DNA of 64,000 nucleotides from the NCBI RefSeq assembly GCF_011040385.1, contig NZ_JAAIKB010000006.1, positions 124,001 through 188,000 of the forward strand, in the 5' to 3' direction. Shown one piece after another: positions 41,367 to 52,338 of this stretch. The notes beneath the pieces are model-generated. The model saw only the letters and a program-made list of their open reading frames with translations, was not told the DNA's origin and searched no databases. How positions within the stretch are numbered: position 1 is the first letter of the stretch; each line of letters begins with the position of its first letter. The position numbers and the translations under genes are program-made. Source of the stretch: Falsiroseomonas algicola. GTDB lineage: Bacteria > Pseudomonadota > Alphaproteobacteria > Acetobacterales > Acetobacteraceae.

Positions 41367-41391
41367 GAAACGGTGGTGGAGCTGAGCGGGA
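41367..41391. repeat. 25-bp copy of a tRNA-Ala 3' end (possible attachment-site scar)
   Basis: Matches 54113-54137 (3' end of tRNA-Ala plus 7 flanking bases) at 24 of 25 positions; the only difference is C at 41382 for G at 54128. No tRNA body follows. A direct repeat CTGTGTAGC occurs at about 41458 and 41470. The rest of the 184-bp gap between ChaN and kdpC shows no gene. Confidence 0.5.
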
Positions 41392-41535
41392 ACTCCATCA
41401 CCATTTTCGCCCGATAAAGCCTGCATTTCAGCGGCATGCCGGCGGCGACCGGGGGCGGCTGTGTAGCACCCTGTGTAGCGGAAAGGCAGCCTCCCGGCGC
41501 GACCGCAGCAGCAGCGCAGCCCAGGCTTGCCGCCC

Positions 41536-42090
41536 TCACCTCAGAGCATCCAGCGCCATGTTCAGCCGCAGCACGTTGATCCGCGGCGGTCCCAAGAGCC
41601 CGAGTTCCGGCCCCTCGGTCTGCGTGGCCACGAGCCGCGCGACACGCGACTCAGCCAGGCCCCGCGCCGCCGCGACCCGACCGACCTGCCGCTCCGCATT
41701 GGCCACACTGATATGCGGGTCGAGGCCGGAAGCCGAGGCCGTCGCGGCATCAGCCGGGAGTGGCCCGCCGCCCAGCGCCGCGACGCGGTCCTTGACCAGG
41801 TCCAGCAGCGACGCGGAGGTCGGGCCCAGCTGCGATGCGGCGGAGGCGGTGCCGGCATAGGGCGAGGGCATGGTGGCGGAGGGACGCGGGTGGAAGTAGC
41901 GCGCGCTGGTGAATTCCTGGCCGATCAGCGCGGAGCCGACGACCCTGCCGTCGCGCTCCACCAGGCTGCCGCCGGCCTGGTAGGGCAGGACCGCGCCCGC
42001 GATCCCGGTGAAGGCCAGCGGCACGGCCAGGCCAAGCAGCAGGGTGAACAGCGCGACCACGGCGAGGGCCGGGCGAAGGACGGCGTTCAT
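41536..42090 (-). CDS. kdpC: K+-transporting ATPase subunit KdpC
   Basis: 184 residues. One N-terminal membrane segment (LAVVALFTLLLGLAVPLAFTG), then the periplasmic part with GSALIGQEFTSARYFHPRPSAT and SASGLDPHISVANAERQVGRVAAARG, diagnostic for KdpC. It stabilises the KdpFABC complex and supports potassium binding. It lies 2 bp after kdpB and is the last gene of the operon. The adjacent tRNA-like fragment at 41367 lies about 145 bp beyond its stop. Confidence 0.96.
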   Translation of the reverse strand: MNAVLRPALAVVALFTLLLGLAVPLAFTGIAGAVLPYQAGGSLVERDGRVVGSALIGQEFTSARYFHPRPSATMPSPYAGTASAASQLGPTSASLLDLVKDRVAALGGGPLPADAATASASGLDPHISVANAERQVGRVAAARGLAESRVARLVATQTEGPELGLLGPPRINVLRLNMALDALR

Positions 42091-42092
42091 GG

Positions 42093-44129
<2,037 letters not shown>

Positions 44130-44141
44130 GGTTGCGGGCCT

Positions 44142-45839
44142 TCAGAAGGTCTTGCCGGCGAACAGGAGAAAATGTTCGGCGATGGGGCCGAGGGCGAGGG
44201 CGGGCATGAATTGCAGCCCGCCCAGGATCAGGATCACGCCCGCCAGCAGCCCGGCGAAGAGCGGCCCATGCGTCGGGAAGGTGCCGGCGGAGGCGGCGAG
44301 CTTGGGTTTGGCCGCGAGCGCCCCCGCGATGGCCATCACCGGCACGACATAGGCGAAGCGGCCGAGCGCCATGGCGATGCCGAGCGTCGTGTCGAGCCAG
44401 GGCGTATCGGCGGTGAGTCCGCCGAAGGCGGAGCCGTTGTTCCCGGCGGCGGAGCTGTAGGCGTAGAGCATCTCCGTCAGCCCGTGCGGGCCGGCATCCT
44501 GGATGGAGGCGATGGCCGCGGGCAGCACGAGGGAGACCGCGGTGAAGCCGAGGATGACGGCGGGCAGGACCAGCACCGCCAGCATCGCCAGCTTGATCTC
44601 CCGCGCCTGCACCTTCTTGCCGAGATATTCGGGCGTGCGCCCCACCATCAGCCCGGCCACGAAGACCGCGAGCAGCACGAAGACGATCATGCCGTAGAGG
44701 CCGGAGCCCGCGCCGCCCGGCAGCACCTCCCCCAGCTGGATCAGGAACAGCGGCACCAGGCCGCCAAACGGCGTGAAGCTGTCGAACATCGCGTTCACCG
44801 CGCCGTTGGAAGCGCCCGTCGTGGTGGCGGTGAACAGCGCGACGAGCGCCTGGCCGAAGCGGACCTCCTTGCCCTCCATGTTGCCCTGGGAAGGGTCCAG
44901 GCCGGCGGCGAGGTGCAGCGGGTTGCCCGCGGCCTCCGCCGCATAGATCGCGGCCGTGCCGGCGACGACGAAGCCCAGCATCACCGCGGCCAGCGCCAGG
45001 CCCTGCCGGCGGTCGCCCACGATGTGGCCGAAGGCCAGCGCCATGGCGAAGGGGATCACCTGGTGCGCCCAGATCTGCAGGCTGGTCGCCAGCGCCGAAG
45101 GCCCCTCGAAGGGATGCGCCGAGTTCACGCCGAAGAAGCCGCCGCCATTGGTGCCGAGGTGCTTGATCGCAACCTGGAAGGCGACAGGGCCGAGCGGAAT
45201 GGTCTGCGTCGCGCCTTCCAGCGTCGTCGCCTCCACATAGGCCGACAGCGTCTGCGGCATGCCCATGGCGACGAAGGCCGCGCCGACCAGGATCGCCAGC
45301 GGCAGCAGCACATAGAGGGTCATGCGCACGAGATCGGCCCAGAAATTGCCGAGTTCGCTGACGCCGCCGGCCACGAAGGCACGGCACAACGCCAGCGCCA
45401 GCGCCATGCCGGTGGCGGCGGAGAGGAAGTTCTGCACCGCGAGCCCCGCCATCTGGGAGAGGTAGGACATCGCGGCCTCGCCACTATAGGCCTGCCAGTT
45501 GGTGTTGGTGACGAAGCTGATCGCCGTGTTGAAGGCGAGCCAGGGCGGGATGCCGTCGAAGCCCTGGGGGTTGAGGGGCAGCGCGCCCTGCAGGCGCAGC
45601 AGCGCATAGAGCAGCACGAACCCCGCCGCATTCGCCGCCAGCATGGCCAGCGTATAGCCGCGCCAGCCCATGCCGCGGCCCGGATCGATCCCGCCCAGCA
45701 CATAGAAGGCGCGCTCGACCGGCGCTAGGAAGGTCACGCGGCCAGCGGCCACGGCGGCGATGTATCGCCCCAGCGGAATCGCGGCCGCGATGATGGCCGC
45801 GAGGACGAGCGCGATCTGCGCCCAGCCGAGAAGGGTCAT
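44142..45839 (-). CDS. kdpA: K+-transporting ATPase subunit KdpA
   Basis: 565 residues, about 10 membrane segments. It has the pore-forming selectivity regions ([72 protein letters not shown]), the four loops expected for the superfamily of K+ transporters. It forms the potassium channel of the Kdp complex. It follows kdpF by 4 bp. Confidence 0.98.
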   Translation of the reverse strand: MTLLGWAQIALVLAAIIAAAIPLGRYIAAVAAGRVTFLAPVERAFYVLGGIDPGRGMGWRGYTLAMLAANAAGFVLLYALLRLQGALPLNPQGFDGIPPWLAFNTAISFVTNTNWQAYSGEAAMSYLSQMAGLAVQNFLSAATGMALALALCRAFVAGGVSELGNFWADLVRMTLYVLLPLAILVGAAFVAMGMPQTLSAYVEATTLEGATQTIPLGPVAFQVAIKHLGTNGGGFFGVNSAHPFEGPSALATSLQIWAHQVIPFAMALAFGHIVGDRRQGLALAAVMLGFVVAGTAAIYAAEAAGNPLHLAAGLDPSQGNMEGKEVRFGQALVALFTATTTGASNGAVNAMFDSFTPFGGLVPLFLIQLGEVLPGGAGSGLYGMIVFVLLAVFVAGLMVGRTPEYLGKKVQAREIKLAMLAVLVLPAVILGFTAVSLVLPAAIASIQDAGPHGLTEMLYAYSSAAGNNGSAFGGLTADTPWLDTTLGIAMALGRFAYVVPVMAIAGALAAKPKLAASAGTFPTHGPLFAGLLAGVILILGGLQFMPALALGPIAEHFLLFAGKTF

Positions 45840-45843
45840 GGGA

Positions 45844-45930
45844 TCAGAGATCCTCGGGACGCAGCAGCGCCCACAGCAGGTAGGGGAGGAGCAGGGCGAC
45901 GACGATGCCGCCCAGGATCAGTTCGGTCAT
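45844..45930 (-). CDS. kdpF: K+-transporting ATPase small subunit KdpF
   Basis: 28 residues ([20 protein letters not shown], then ALLRPEDL): one hydrophobic helix with the RPE(K/D) ending typical of KdpF. It stabilises the Kdp complex in lipid. It lies directly upstream of kdpA and 5 bp after another tiny membrane ORF. Confidence 0.93.
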   Translation of the reverse strand: MTELILGGIVVALLLPYLLWALLRPEDL

Positions 45931-45935
45931 GGCGG

Positions 45936-46019
45936 TCAGACCCGGTCGCAGCCCGCCGCATAGGCGGCCATCGCGCCGAACAGGCCGACGCCGAGCGCCA
46001 GCAGGAGAAGGTCGAGCAT
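45936..46019 (-). CDS. 27-residue membrane microprotein upstream of kdpF
   Basis: Reads MLDLLLLALGVGLFGAMAAY and then AAGCDRV, followed by TGA. One transmembrane helix with a short polar C-terminal tail containing Cys-Asp-Arg. It is the first ORF of the kdp operon, 5 bp before kdpF, and its codon use matches the neighbours. Similar short ORFs (L-rich helix ending in a CxR-type tail) are often left unannotated ahead of kdpF in proteobacteria. It may be an extra small subunit of the complex or a leader peptide. Role unknown. Confidence 0.6.
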   Translation of the reverse strand: MLDLLLLALGVGLFGAMAAYAAGCDRV

Positions 46020-46101
46020 CAGGCAGGGATCCCGTCAGGATTGCCGCCATGGCGTAGGCCCGGGGCGCGTAAGGGCTCCATGCGGGATCGCGGCCCGCCG
46101 C

Positions 46102-46117
46102 ATAAAGGACGCGTAAA
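46102..46117 (-). promoter_or_regulatory. KdpE-type direct repeat TTTAC-N6-TTTAT in the kdpF-kdpD intergenic region
   Basis: Read on the minus strand, TTTAC and TTTAT are 11 bp apart, the spacing OmpR-family dimers use and similar to the E. coli kdpF operator (TTTATA/TTTACA). A related CTTAC lies exactly 44 bp (4 x 11) away at 46069-46073. It sits about 85 bp before the first kdp ORF and 40 bp before kdpD. Confidence 0.45.
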
Positions 46118-46157
46118 GACGCGGGCGGCGCCGGCGCGGGCCTGCTATCGGGATCCC

Positions 46158-48815
46158 ATGGCCGAGCCGCCCGCCCGCCCCGATCCCGACGCCCTGCTCG
46201 CCCTCGCGCGGCAGGAAGGGCGCGGCCGGCTGAAGGTCTTCCTCGGCGCGGCGCCCGGCGTCGGCAAGACGATGGAGATGCTGGCGGAGGCGCGGCGGCG
46301 CCTCGCGGGCGGCACCGATGTCGTGGTCGGCATCGTCGAAACCCATGGCAGGGCGGAGACGATGGCGGCGGCCAGCGGCCTGCCTGCCCTGCCCCGCGCC
46401 CGCATCCCCTATCGCGGCCAGGTGCTGGAGGAATTCGACCTCGACGCCGCGCTGGCGCGCCGCCCGGGCATCCTGCTGCTGGATGAGCTGGCGCACAGCA
46501 ATGCGCCCGGCAGCCGCCACCCGAAGCGCTGGCAGGATGTGCAGGAACTGCGCGACGCCGGCATCGAGGTCTGGACGACGATGAACGTCCAGCATCTGGA
46601 AAGCCTGTCCGAAGCGGTCGCGCGCATCACCGGCGTGCGGGTGGCGGAGACGGTGCCCGACCGCGTGCTGGCAGAGGCCGATGCGGTCGAGCTGATCGAC
46701 ATCCCGCCGGCGGAGCTCATCGAGCGGATGCGCCAGGGCCGCATCTATCGCCCGGACCAGGCCAGCCGCGCGCTGCGGGGCTTCTTCCGAGAAGGCAATC
46801 TGGCGGCGCTGCGGGAGATGGCGTTGCGCCGCGTGGCGGACCGCGTCGATGCCGATGTCACGGGCTACATGCGCGCCAATGCCATCGCCGGTCCCTGGCC
46901 CGCCGGCGACCGCGTGATGGCGCTGGTCGGCGCCGATGCCGCGGCGGAGACGGTGGTGCGGGAAGCGCGGCGCATCGCCGATGCGCTGAAGGCGCCGCTG
47001 GTCGCGCTGCATGTCGAACAGCCCAGCGCCGCGCCGGGCAGCGACCCCGGCCCCGCGCTGCGCCTGGCGGAACGGCTGGGCGCGGCGACGGAGACGGTGG
47101 TCGCCGCCGACCTGCCCGCCGCCATCCTGCGCGAAGCACGATCGCGCAACGTGACGCACCTCGTCATCGGGCGGGGAAGGCCGGGCTGGTGGCGACGGAT
47201 GACGGGACGGACGCTGTCCGCCCTGCTGCTGCGCCAGGCCACGGCCTTCACGCTGCATCTGGTGCCGGACCCCGTGGCCGGGCCGCCCCGCCCGCCGGCG
47301 GAGGAGCGACGCCTGGCGCCCTGGGCGGGCTGGGCGGCGACGCCTGCCCTCGTCGCGGCCGCGACGAGTATCGGGCTCGCCGCCGATGGCGTGGTGCCGG
47401 AAGGTGCCCTCGGCATGGTCTATCTCGTGCCCATCGTCGCGGCGGCGGTGGGCTTCGGGGCGCTGCAGGGCGGGCTGGCCGCGGCGCTGTCCTTCCTCGC
47501 CTGGAACTACCTGTTCCTGCCGCCGCGCTACACCCTGGCCATCGCCGGGCCGCAGGATGTCGTCGGCGTCGTCGTCTTCGCGCTCGTGGCCCTGCTGCTG
47601 GCCGGCACCACCGGCGGCCTCGGCCGCTCCGTCCGCGCAGCGCAAGCGCGCCTGCTCGGGCTCCGCCGCCTGGTCGAGTTCAGCCGGCGGCTCGGCGCGC
47701 CGGGCGACAAGGGCGATCTGGTGCAGGCCATCGCGGAGGAAGCCTCCCACATCACGGGCTGGCCGGCCTGCGTGTTGCTGCTGCTGCCGCCTCTGCCCGG
47801 GGAGAGCACGCCGGAGCCGGTGCTGCGCGCCAGCATGCCGCTGGAGGCGGAGCCGGACGAGGCCAGCATGGCCGCGGCGCGCTGGGCGGCGGCCAACCGG
47901 CGTGGCGCGGGGCGGGGCACCGATACGCTGCCGGCGGCGGCCTGGCAGTTCCGCCCGATGCGGACGGCACGCGGCCTCACGGGCCTGGTCGGCCTGCGCC
48001 CGCCGGACGGCGCCGTGCTGGAGGGAGAGGCCGACCGCGCGCTCGACGCGCTGCTCGACCAGGCCGCCATCGCGCTGGAACGGGCGGAGCTGATGGAGGA
48101 GCGCGCCCGGGGCGAGGCGCGGGCGGAGACGGAGGCACTGCGCGCCGCACTGCTGACCTCGCTCGGCCACGACCTGCGCACCCCGCTCACCTCCATCCGC
48201 GGCGCCATCGCGACGCTGCGAACATCCGGCGCCGCGCTGTCGGAGGCGACGCGCGCCGATCTGCTGGCGACGGCGGAGGAGGAAACGCAGCGCCTGTCAC
48301 GCTGGATCGCCAACATCCTCGACATCGCGCGGATCGAGAACGGCCAGATCGAGCCGCGGCGGGAGACGGTGGACCTGGCCGAGGCGGTGGAGACGGCCGC
48401 CGCCCGCGCCGCGCGCGCGCATGGGCGGGAGATCGTGCTGGAGCCGGGCACGCGCCCGCTCGCCCCGCGGCTCGACCCCGCGCTGCTCGACCAGGTGCTG
48501 GCCAATCTGCTCGACAATGCGCTGAAATTCTCGGCGCCGGATGGCCATGTCGGCGCGCGGATCGGGCGGGAGGGAACGGCGCTGGTGATCGCGATCGAGG
48601 ATGACGGGCCGGGCATCCCGGGCGAGGATCTGCACCGGGTCTTCGATCCGTTCTTTCGCGCCACGCGCACCGATCGGGTTGCTGCCGGCAGCGGCCTCGG
48701 CCTCGCCATCTGCCGCGGCCTGGTGCAGGCGATGGGCGGGCGCATCGCGGCGGAGAGCCCCACGCTGCCCGATGGGCGCGGCACGCGAATTGTGCTGAGG
48801 TTCCCCGCGGCATGA
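46158..48815 (+). CDS. kdpD: Osmosensitive K+ channel sensor histidine kinase KdpD
   Basis: 885 residues from ATG 46158; the frame is open upstream across the promoter. Domains in order: KdpD N-terminal domain with Walker A GAAPGVGKT (30-38) and LLLDELAHSN; a universal-stress-like domain (about 240-370); four membrane helices (about 395-500); a GAF-like region; HisKA with His671 in SLGHDLRTPLTS; HATPase with DNALKFS, DDGPGIPG and GSGLGLAI. Inner membrane; it senses low potassium or turgor and phosphorylates KdpE. It is divergent from kdpFABC rather than downstream of it as in enterobacteria, and overlaps kdpE by 4 bp. Confidence 0.97.
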   Translation: MAEPPARPDPDALLALARQEGRGRLKVFLGAAPGVGKTMEMLAEARRRLAGGTDVVVGIVETHGRAETMAAASGLPALPRARIPYRGQVLEEFDLDAALARRPGILLLDELAHSNAPGSRHPKRWQDVQELRDAGIEVWTTMNVQHLESLSEAVARITGVRVAETVPDRVLAEADAVELIDIPPAELIERMRQGRIYRPDQASRALRGFFREGNLAALREMALRRVADRVDADVTGYMRANAIAGPWPAGDRVMALVGADAAAETVVREARRIADALKAPLVALHVEQPSAAPGSDPGPALRLAERLGAATETVVAADLPAAILREARSRNVTHLVIGRGRPGWWRRMTGRTLSALLLRQATAFTLHLVPDPVAGPPRPPAEERRLAPWAGWAATPALVAAATSIGLAADGVVPEGALGMVYLVPIVAAAVGFGALQGGLAAALSFLAWNYLFLPPRYTLAIAGPQDVVGVVVFALVALLLAGTTGGLGRSVRAAQARLLGLRRLVEFSRRLGAPGDKGDLVQAIAEEASHITGWPACVLLLLPPLPGESTPEPVLRASMPLEAEPDEASMAAARWAAANRRGAGRGTDTLPAAAWQFRPMRTARGLTGLVGLRPPDGAVLEGEADRALDALLDQAAIALERAELMEERARGEARAETEALRAALLTSLGHDLRTPLTSIRGAIATLRTSGAALSEATRADLLATAEEETQRLSRWIANILDIARIENGQIEPRRETVDLAEAVETAAARAARAHGREIVLEPGTRPLAPRLDPALLDQVLANLLDNALKFSAPDGHVGARIGREGTALVIAIEDDGPGIPGEDLHRVFDPFFRATRTDRVAAGSGLGLAICRGLVQAMGGRIAAESPTLPDGRGTRIVLRFPAA

Positions 48816-49510
48816 GCGATGTCGGCCCGCCCCGCATCCTGGTCGTCGATGACGAACCGCAGATCCACCGCTTCCTGGGCCCGGCACTGGAAGCGGCGGG
48901 CTATGCGCCGCTGCGCGCCCTGACGATGGCCGAGGGGCTGCGCCTGGCGGCGGAGCGCGCGCCGGCGCTGGTGCTGCTCGACCTCGGCCTGCCGGACGGC
49001 GATGGCAAGCTGGCGATCCCCCGTCTGCGCGGCTTCACCGATGCGCCCGTCATCGTGCTCTCCGCCCGGGATGCGGAGGCGGAGAAGGTCGCGGCACTGG
49101 ATGCCGGCGCCGATGACTATGTCGAGAAGCCCTTCGCCCTCGCGGAATTGCTGGCCCGCCTTCGCGCCGCGCTGCGACGCGCTGGCGCGGCTTCACGGCA
49201 GCCCGTGGACAGCGTGGTGCGCGTCGGGCCACTGGAGGTCGATTTCGGCCGCCGCACGGCACGGGTGGAAGGCGCGGAGCCGCTGAAGCTGACGCCGCGC
49301 GAATGGGATCTGCTGGCGGCACTCGTCCGTAGCGGGGAAGGCCGCGTGGTGACGCAGCGCCAGCTGCTGCTGGCGGTCTGGGGGCCCGCGCATCTGGAGG
49401 ATGCGCAGTATCTCCGCGTCTATGTCGGGCAGCTGCGCCAGAAGCTCGGCGCAGCCGCGACGCTGATCCGCACGGAACCGGGCGTGGGCTACCGCTTCGG
49501 GGCCGAATGA
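48812..49510 (+). CDS. kdpE: Response regulator KdpE (OmpR family)
   Basis: 232 residues. Receiver domain with the acidic pair in VVDDEP, phospho-acceptor Asp57 in LLDLGLPDGDG, a VLSARD segment and Lys in VEKPF. The C-terminal winged helix has LTPREWDLLAALVRSGEGRVVTQRQLLLAVWG and YLRVYVGQLRQKLG, matching KdpE. It should activate kdpFABC under potassium limitation. The 186 bp after it, up to the convergent dioxygenase gene, show no clear terminator or ORF. Confidence 0.96.
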   Translation: MSDVGPPRILVVDDEPQIHRFLGPALEAAGYAPLRALTMAEGLRLAAERAPALVLLDLGLPDGDGKLAIPRLRGFTDAPVIVLSARDAEAEKVAALDAGADDYVEKPFALAELLARLRAALRRAGAASRQPVDSVVRVGPLEVDFGRRTARVEGAEPLKLTPREWDLLAALVRSGEGRVVTQRQLLLAVWGPAHLEDAQYLRVYVGQLRQKLGAAATLIRTEPGVGYRFGAE

Positions 49511-49696
49511 GCGGCCCCCGCGCGCGTCAGCAGGGCGACGGCTGGATGGTCCCGCTGAGCGCGCCCGGTTGGCGACGGCGGAGGCCTGCCGCGCGGCCAT
49601 GAGGGCACGGCCGCGCCGATCGCCCGTCCGGTGTCCCGGGTCGCGGCCGGCGATCAGGCGCGGTCGCTGCTGCCCGCCCGAAGCGGGACACGCCCG

Positions 49697-50740
49697 TCAT
49701 GCCTTATCGGCCGGAACCGGCGACGTCTCGACCGAGAAGCCGCGCCGCGGCTGAGATTCGAGAAAATCCTCCAGCGACTTCAGCCCGTGGCCCATGGCGC
49801 CTTCCCGCACCGCCACATCCTTGAACCGCGTCGCCTCGTAGAGCCAGCTCCTGGGCGGCGGCAATTCCCAGGCATGGCGGTTGCCGCGATGCCACCGCAC
49901 GGGCTCGTCCTCGATGTCGCCCATCTGGATCGCGGCCGGCAGGATCTCGACGCGGTGCCCGTCGGGGTCACGCAGATAGGTGTAGAGGACGTGCCCCTGC
50001 CCGTGCCGGCCAGGCCCCCGTTCCAGACAGCGGCTGAAGCCGATGTTGTGCGCCGTATCCAGCGCGCGGAACATCACCTGCACATCCGCGACGATGTAGC
50101 CGAAATGATGCATCACCGGCCCAGGCCGCGTGAGGAACACCACGTCATGCGGGTTGCTCTTGCGGTAGAGGAAGATGCCGAGCGGCCGCTCATCCTCCGG
50201 TCGGTCCACGAAGTAGTCGGAGATGCGGAAGCCGAGGTCGGTGTAGAAGCGGCTCGCCGCAACGACGTCGGGCACGAGCAGCTGGAAGTGGTCCAGCCGC
50301 AGCGCCGCCGCGCCCTTGTGCAGCTGGAACTGATCGTGCAGCCGCGGCTGGGGCGGCATCCGAGCGCAGAGTTCCAGCGGCACGCCTTCGGGGTCGCTGA
50401 CATGCAGCGTCTTTCCCTGGAACGCCACGTCCACGAAGCGCGCGGGGATTTCCTGCGCGTCGAAATACGCCTTCGCCTGGTCGAGGTCCCGGTCCTGCAG
50501 GACGCGCAGCCCGATGCGCTCGCAGACCGGCTCGCCCTGCGCCTCCCGCAGCACGAGCGAGTGGTGCGCGCTCTCCTCCACGCCGCGGAGGTAGGCGATG
50601 CCGTCTTCCTCCGCCGTGACCACGAGCCCGATGACGCCGGTGTAGAAGGCCTTGCTCGCGGCGAGGTCGCGCGTCGTCAGGACGATGTGGCTGGCCCGCG
50701 TCACGTTGAAGGGCGGGACGAAATTCGTCTGCGGGATCAT
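49697..50740 (-). CDS. Extradiol ring-cleavage dioxygenase, VOC family (homoprotocatechuate 2,3-dioxygenase-like)
   Basis: 347 residues, two tandem VOC modules. The first (residues about 15-125) begins TRASHIVLTTRDLAASKAFYT. The second (about 145-280) holds the probable iron ligands: His in LRLDHFQLLVPD, His in VMHHFGYIVAD and Glu in GHRVEILPA. The C-terminal tail (WYEA/WLYEATRFKD-type) is like that of Fe- or Mn-dependent homoprotocatechuate dioxygenases. It should open a catechol ring next to a hydroxyl group. It is the last gene of a minus-strand operon (FAH, Bug, CMD, dioxygenase), so it would provide an extradiol pathway for an imported aromatic acid. Confidence 0.82.
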   Translation of the reverse strand: MIPQTNFVPPFNVTRASHIVLTTRDLAASKAFYTGVIGLVVTAEEDGIAYLRGVEESAHHSLVLREAQGEPVCERIGLRVLQDRDLDQAKAYFDAQEIPARFVDVAFQGKTLHVSDPEGVPLELCARMPPQPRLHDQFQLHKGAAALRLDHFQLLVPDVVAASRFYTDLGFRISDYFVDRPEDERPLGIFLYRKSNPHDVVFLTRPGPVMHHFGYIVADVQVMFRALDTAHNIGFSRCLERGPGRHGQGHVLYTYLRDPDGHRVEILPAAIQMGDIEDEPVRWHRGNRHAWELPPPRSWLYEATRFKDVAVREGAMGHGLKSLEDFLESQPRRGFSVETSPVPADKA

Positions 50741-50753
50741 GCCGCGTCCTCTC

Positions 50754-51296
50754 TCAAAGCCGCTTGAACCAGGGCTCGTTCTCGATCTTCAGCGGCCCGT
50801 TGATCCGCGCCACCGCGTTATACCAGGCGACCGCCATGACGAGGTCCATCACCTGCCGCAGCGGGAAGGCGCGGGTCAGCCCCTCCCAGGTCTCGTCCGT
50901 CACCTGGATGCGCTGCGTCGCCTCGACCGCGTAGCGCAGCAGCGCCCGTTCGCGATCGTCGAACAGGGGCGAGGTCTCCCACTGGTCCAGCGCCTCCAGC
51001 TGCGCCCGCGGCACGCCGGCGCGGATCGCGTGGTTCCAGTGGTGGTCGAACTCATAGGCGGAGCTGGCGGCCAGCGCCGTCATCATGATGCCGAGTTCGC
51101 GGTGACGCTGGCTCAGCACCGATCCGCGCTTCATCTCCCCGGTGAAGGACAGCAGCGCATCCATCAGGTTCGGCAGGTTCGCGAGCGCGAGGAAGACGTT
51201 GGAGGTCGGGTTTCCCCTCTCCCGCTGCATGCGGTCATAGGTGTCGTGCCATTCCGCCGGCATGTCCTCCCGGCGCGGCAGCGGGACCCGGGCCAT
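50754..51296 (-). CDS. Carboxymuconolactone decarboxylase/AhpD-like protein
   Basis: 180 residues, helical. The N-terminus (ARVPLPRREDMPAEWHDTYDRM) and the VLSQRHRELGIMMTALAASSAYEFDHHWNHAIRAG segment match the CMD family. As at 1638-2228, no CxxC peroxidase motif is present. It lies 13 bp from the dioxygenase gene and 8 bp from the Bug receptor. The pairing of CMD-like protein and Bug receptor in both catabolic clusters suggests a common module. Confidence 0.8.
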   Translation of the reverse strand: MARVPLPRREDMPAEWHDTYDRMQRERGNPTSNVFLALANLPNLMDALLSFTGEMKRGSVLSQRHRELGIMMTALAASSAYEFDHHWNHAIRAGVPRAQLEALDQWETSPLFDDRERALLRYAVEATQRIQVTDETWEGLTRAFPLRQVMDLVMAVAWYNAVARINGPLKIENEPWFKRL

Positions 51297-51304
51297 GGCG
51301 ATCG

Positions 51305-52294
51305 CTACTGGGAGACGATGTTGCGGTCGCGGATGACGCGGGCCCAGTCATCCCACTCCTTCTCCACCCGCGCGCGGATCGCGGGCAGGGGCTGCGGCGT
51401 GGTGAGCATGGAGGCCTCGGTCGCGCGCGCCTGGTATTCGGGCGTGCCCATGATGGCGGCGATCTCCGCATTCAGCCGCTCGACGATCGGCTCGGGCGTG
51501 CCGGCCGGCGCGAAGACGCCGAACCAGTAATCCATGTTCACCGCCGGCGCGACCGTCTCTGACACCAGCGGCACCTCCGGCAGCGCCGTCGCCGGGCGTT
51601 CCCCCACCACCGCCAGCGGCCGCCCCTGGCCGGAGGCGAGGAAGGGCCGTGCCGTCAGGATGTCGAACAGCACGACATGCACGTCGCCGGCCGCGAAGGC
51701 CGCGGCCAGCGGCCCGCCACCATTGTAGGGGGAGTGCACCATCTGCGTCCCCGTCTCCGCCATGAAAAGCTCCATGGCGACGTGGCTGAAGGCGCCGACG
51801 CCGTGGCTGCCGAGGTTGAAGCGGCCCGGATTCGCCTTCAGCTCCGCCACCAGATCCTGGATGGTGTTGGCGCGGATGGCGGGGTTCACGACGATGACCG
51901 AAGGTCCGCTGAGCGTCACGGCCACCGGCACGAGGTCACGTGGCGTGACATAGGGCGGCGGGCGGCGAAGCTGCGGCGCGACCAGCGACCCGCTGCTGGA
52001 ATGCAGCATCAGCGTGTGCCCGTCGGGGGCTGCCCGCACCGCGGCCTGGGTGCCGACGATGCCACCGCCGCCGGGACGGTTCTCGACGATCACCGGGCGG
52101 CCGAGGCGCTGGGCGAGCGGGGTGGACAGGATGCGGGCGAAGATGTCGCTCTGGCTGCCCGGCGCGACCGGCGCGATGATGGTGACGTTGCGGCTGGGGT
52201 AGCCGGACTGCGCCAGGGCGGGCCGGGCAAGCCCGGTGCCGAGCGCGGCGATTCCGACGCCGGCCAGCAGGCTGCGACGCGTGATTCTGGTCAT
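51305..52294 (-). CDS. Bug-family tripartite tricarboxylate receptor
   Basis: 329 residues from ATG 52294 (GGGAGAG 6 nt upstream); an ATG 15 bp earlier lacks an RBS. Signal peptide (ITRRSLLAGVGIAALGTGLARPALAQ in two parts, cleaving after ALAQ), then YPSRNVTIIAPVAPGSQSDIFARILSTPL, VIVENRPGGGGIVG and RAAPDGHTLML. Note APVAPGSQSD in place of the usual PFAPGGxxD, so the carboxylate-binding loop differs. Periplasmic receptor, probably for the aromatic acid degraded by the flanking genes. Confidence 0.92.
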   Translation of the reverse strand: MTRITRRSLLAGVGIAALGTGLARPALAQSGYPSRNVTIIAPVAPGSQSDIFARILSTPLAQRLGRPVIVENRPGGGGIVGTQAAVRAAPDGHTLMLHSSSGSLVAPQLRRPPPYVTPRDLVPVAVTLSGPSVIVVNPAIRANTIQDLVAELKANPGRFNLGSHGVGAFSHVAMELFMAETGTQMVHSPYNGGGPLAAAFAAGDVHVVLFDILTARPFLASGQGRPLAVVGERPATALPEVPLVSETVAPAVNMDYWFGVFAPAGTPEPIVERLNAEIAAIMGTPEYQARATEASMLTTPQPLPAIRARVEKEWDDWARVIRDRNIVSQ

Positions 52295-52338
52295 GACGTT
52301 CTCTCCCACTTCGTTCTTGTTGTCGTGCAGGAAGTCGA

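Noticed and set aside
49511-49696. Possible small gene or terminator between kdpE and the dioxygenase gene
   Set aside because: Open frames here are short, Arg/Pro-rich and lack an RBS; no hairpin with a T tract was found.
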